Source: a bacterium
Lineage (GTDB): Bacteria; Vulcanimicrobiota; Xenobia; Xenobiales; Xenobiaceae
Assembly (NCBI GenBank): GCA_017444045.1
Contig: JAFSXO010000115.1
Coordinates: forward strand, 1 to 5,209
Length of the DNA stretch: 5,209 bases
Direction of reading: 5' to 3'
The position numbers and the translations under genes were made by a program. The notes under the pieces are model-generated. The model saw only the letters and a list, made by a program, of their open reading frames with translations, made no database searches and was not told the origin of the DNA. Shown here piece after piece: positions 4,728-5,209 of this stretch (positions within the stretch are counted from its first letter, which is position 1; every line of letters begins with the position of its first letter).

Positions 4728-5098
4728 TATTTGACCTCTTTCTCTTTGACAATGATGGTGATATGGCTCGTTCTCTTATGGAGCTGGCTCGCTCTGCCTC
4801 TGGATCTGGGGAGCCACCCCTTGCCAACCGGACCACCGTCAACATAAGCGCGGTAAACGATAAGGTTTTCAGCATCAGCTTTATTGTTGTGAACAGCGTT
4901 AGAAATAGCTGAAACGAGAACTCTCTCTACGGTTTCAGCAGCACGCTTGTTCGAGAAGTGCAGTAAATTTCTGGCCTCAATCGCATTGCGGCCAACTATA
5001 GCCCTGGTGCACAAACGAAGCTTACGGGGAGCCATGTGGATATACTTGGCTACCGCCTTTACCTCACCGGACTTTTGGGCGACTGTTTCCTCAGCCAT
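4727..5098 (-). CDS. rplV: 50S ribosomal protein L22
   Basis: L22 binds all 23S rRNA domains; its extended beta-hairpin lines the exit tunnel near the constriction, where mutations can affect macrolide sensitivity. The 123-residue product is about 10 residues longer than E. coli L22, mainly at the N-terminus (MAEETVAQKSGEVKAVAKYI). APRKLRL (23-29) begins the globular core. The hairpin and signature region WLPRSRGRASQLHKRTSHIT (95-114) is intact. GGAGG (5107-5103) lies 4 bases before the ATG. It follows rpsS by 37 bp and overlaps rpsC by one base. Confidence 0.97.
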   Translation of the reverse strand: MAEETVAQKSGEVKAVAKYIHMAPRKLRLCTRAIVGRNAIEARNLLHFSNKRAAETVERVLVSAISNAVHNNKADAENLIVYRAYVDGGPVGKGWLPRSRGRASQLHKRTSHITIIVKEKEVK

Positions 5099-5123
5099 AT
5101 TTCCTCCAACAAATTCGACATAC

Positions 5124-5145
5124 AGCTAAGGCTAGTTACTTAGCT
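5124..5145 (-). other. Inverted repeat spanning the rpsS stop codon
   Basis: AGCTAAG-TAACTAGC-CTTAGCT forms a perfect 7-bp stem with an 8-nt loop that holds the rpsS TAA. No T-tract follows, so it is not an intrinsic terminator. It could be an mRNA stability or processing feature, or chance. Confidence 0.4.
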
Positions 5146-5209
5146 TTAGATTTTTTCTCGGCTTTTGTACCCGCGTGAGAACGGAACATACGGGTGGGAG
5201 CGAACTCGC
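5136..5209 (-). CDS. rpsS: 30S ribosomal protein S19, C-terminal fragment (cut by window edge)
   Basis: Only the last 23 codons and the stop are inside the window. They read EFAPTRMFRSHAGTKAEKKS followed by KAK and TAA. EFAPTR with a following aromatic, basic and His-containing segment is the conserved end of S19, a 30S head protein that binds 16S rRNA with S13. The lysine-rich tail is usual. Position directly before rplV is the canonical place of rpsS. The gene continues upstream past base 5209; it is partial, not broken. Confidence 0.93.
   Translation of the reverse strand, partial: EFAPTRMFRSHAGTKAEKKSKAK

Noticed and set aside
4684..4875. Second minus-strand open frame of 63 codons within rplV
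   Set aside because: It overlaps rplV and the start of rpsC in another frame, is Arg/Ser-rich without family resemblance, and has no reason to be translated.

Overview
The window is an internal piece of the bacterial S10-spc ribosomal protein cluster, read entirely from the minus strand. In transcription order (high to low coordinate) it holds the 3' end of rpsS, then rplV, rpsC, rplP, rpmC, rpsQ, rplN, rplX, rplE, rpsN (zinc form), rpsH, rplF and rplR. The next gene would be expected to be rpsE, just past base 1. The order is canonical for bacteria, with no insertion, mobile element, CRISPR array, RNA gene or extra coding region. All plus-strand open frames lie opposite these genes and are shadows.

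The organism is a bacterium with strong Shine-Dalgarno use; most starts have GGAGG or AGGAG 4-10 bases upstream. The short four-cysteine S14 and the four-cysteine L24 argue against a typical enterobacterium. L5 carries an unusual N-terminal extension of about 30 residues. I cannot assign a phylum from the sequence alone. Of the 13 stop codons, 7 are TAA, 6 are TAG and none is TGA.

Layout: 5209-4077 is the S10-operon part (rpsS', rplV, rpsC), with rplV and rpsC overlapping in TAATG. A 67-bp gap (4010-4076) before rplP contains a perfect consensus sigma-70-type promoter (TTGACA, 17 bp, TATAAT) whose -10 box lies inside a long inverted repeat. From 4009 to 3113 rplP, rpmC and rpsQ are packed 1-2 bp apart. 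A 74-bp gap with a 32-nt hairpin precedes rplN, and rplX follows. An 84-bp gap with two tandem hairpins precedes rplE; in E. coli this is where S8 represses the spc operon. rpsN, rpsH, rplF and rplR complete the window.

The products are assembly and structural proteins of both subunits: 30S S19, S3, S17, S14 and S8; 50S L22, L16, L29, L14, L24, L5, L6 and L18. Co-transcription supplies them together. The items most worth a second look are the promoter embedded in an inverted repeat ahead of rplP, the absence of any normal start codon at the expected rpsH start (AGG stands where ATG should be), the structured intergenic regions, and the L5 extension. No new gene system was found; the novelty, if any, is regulatory.
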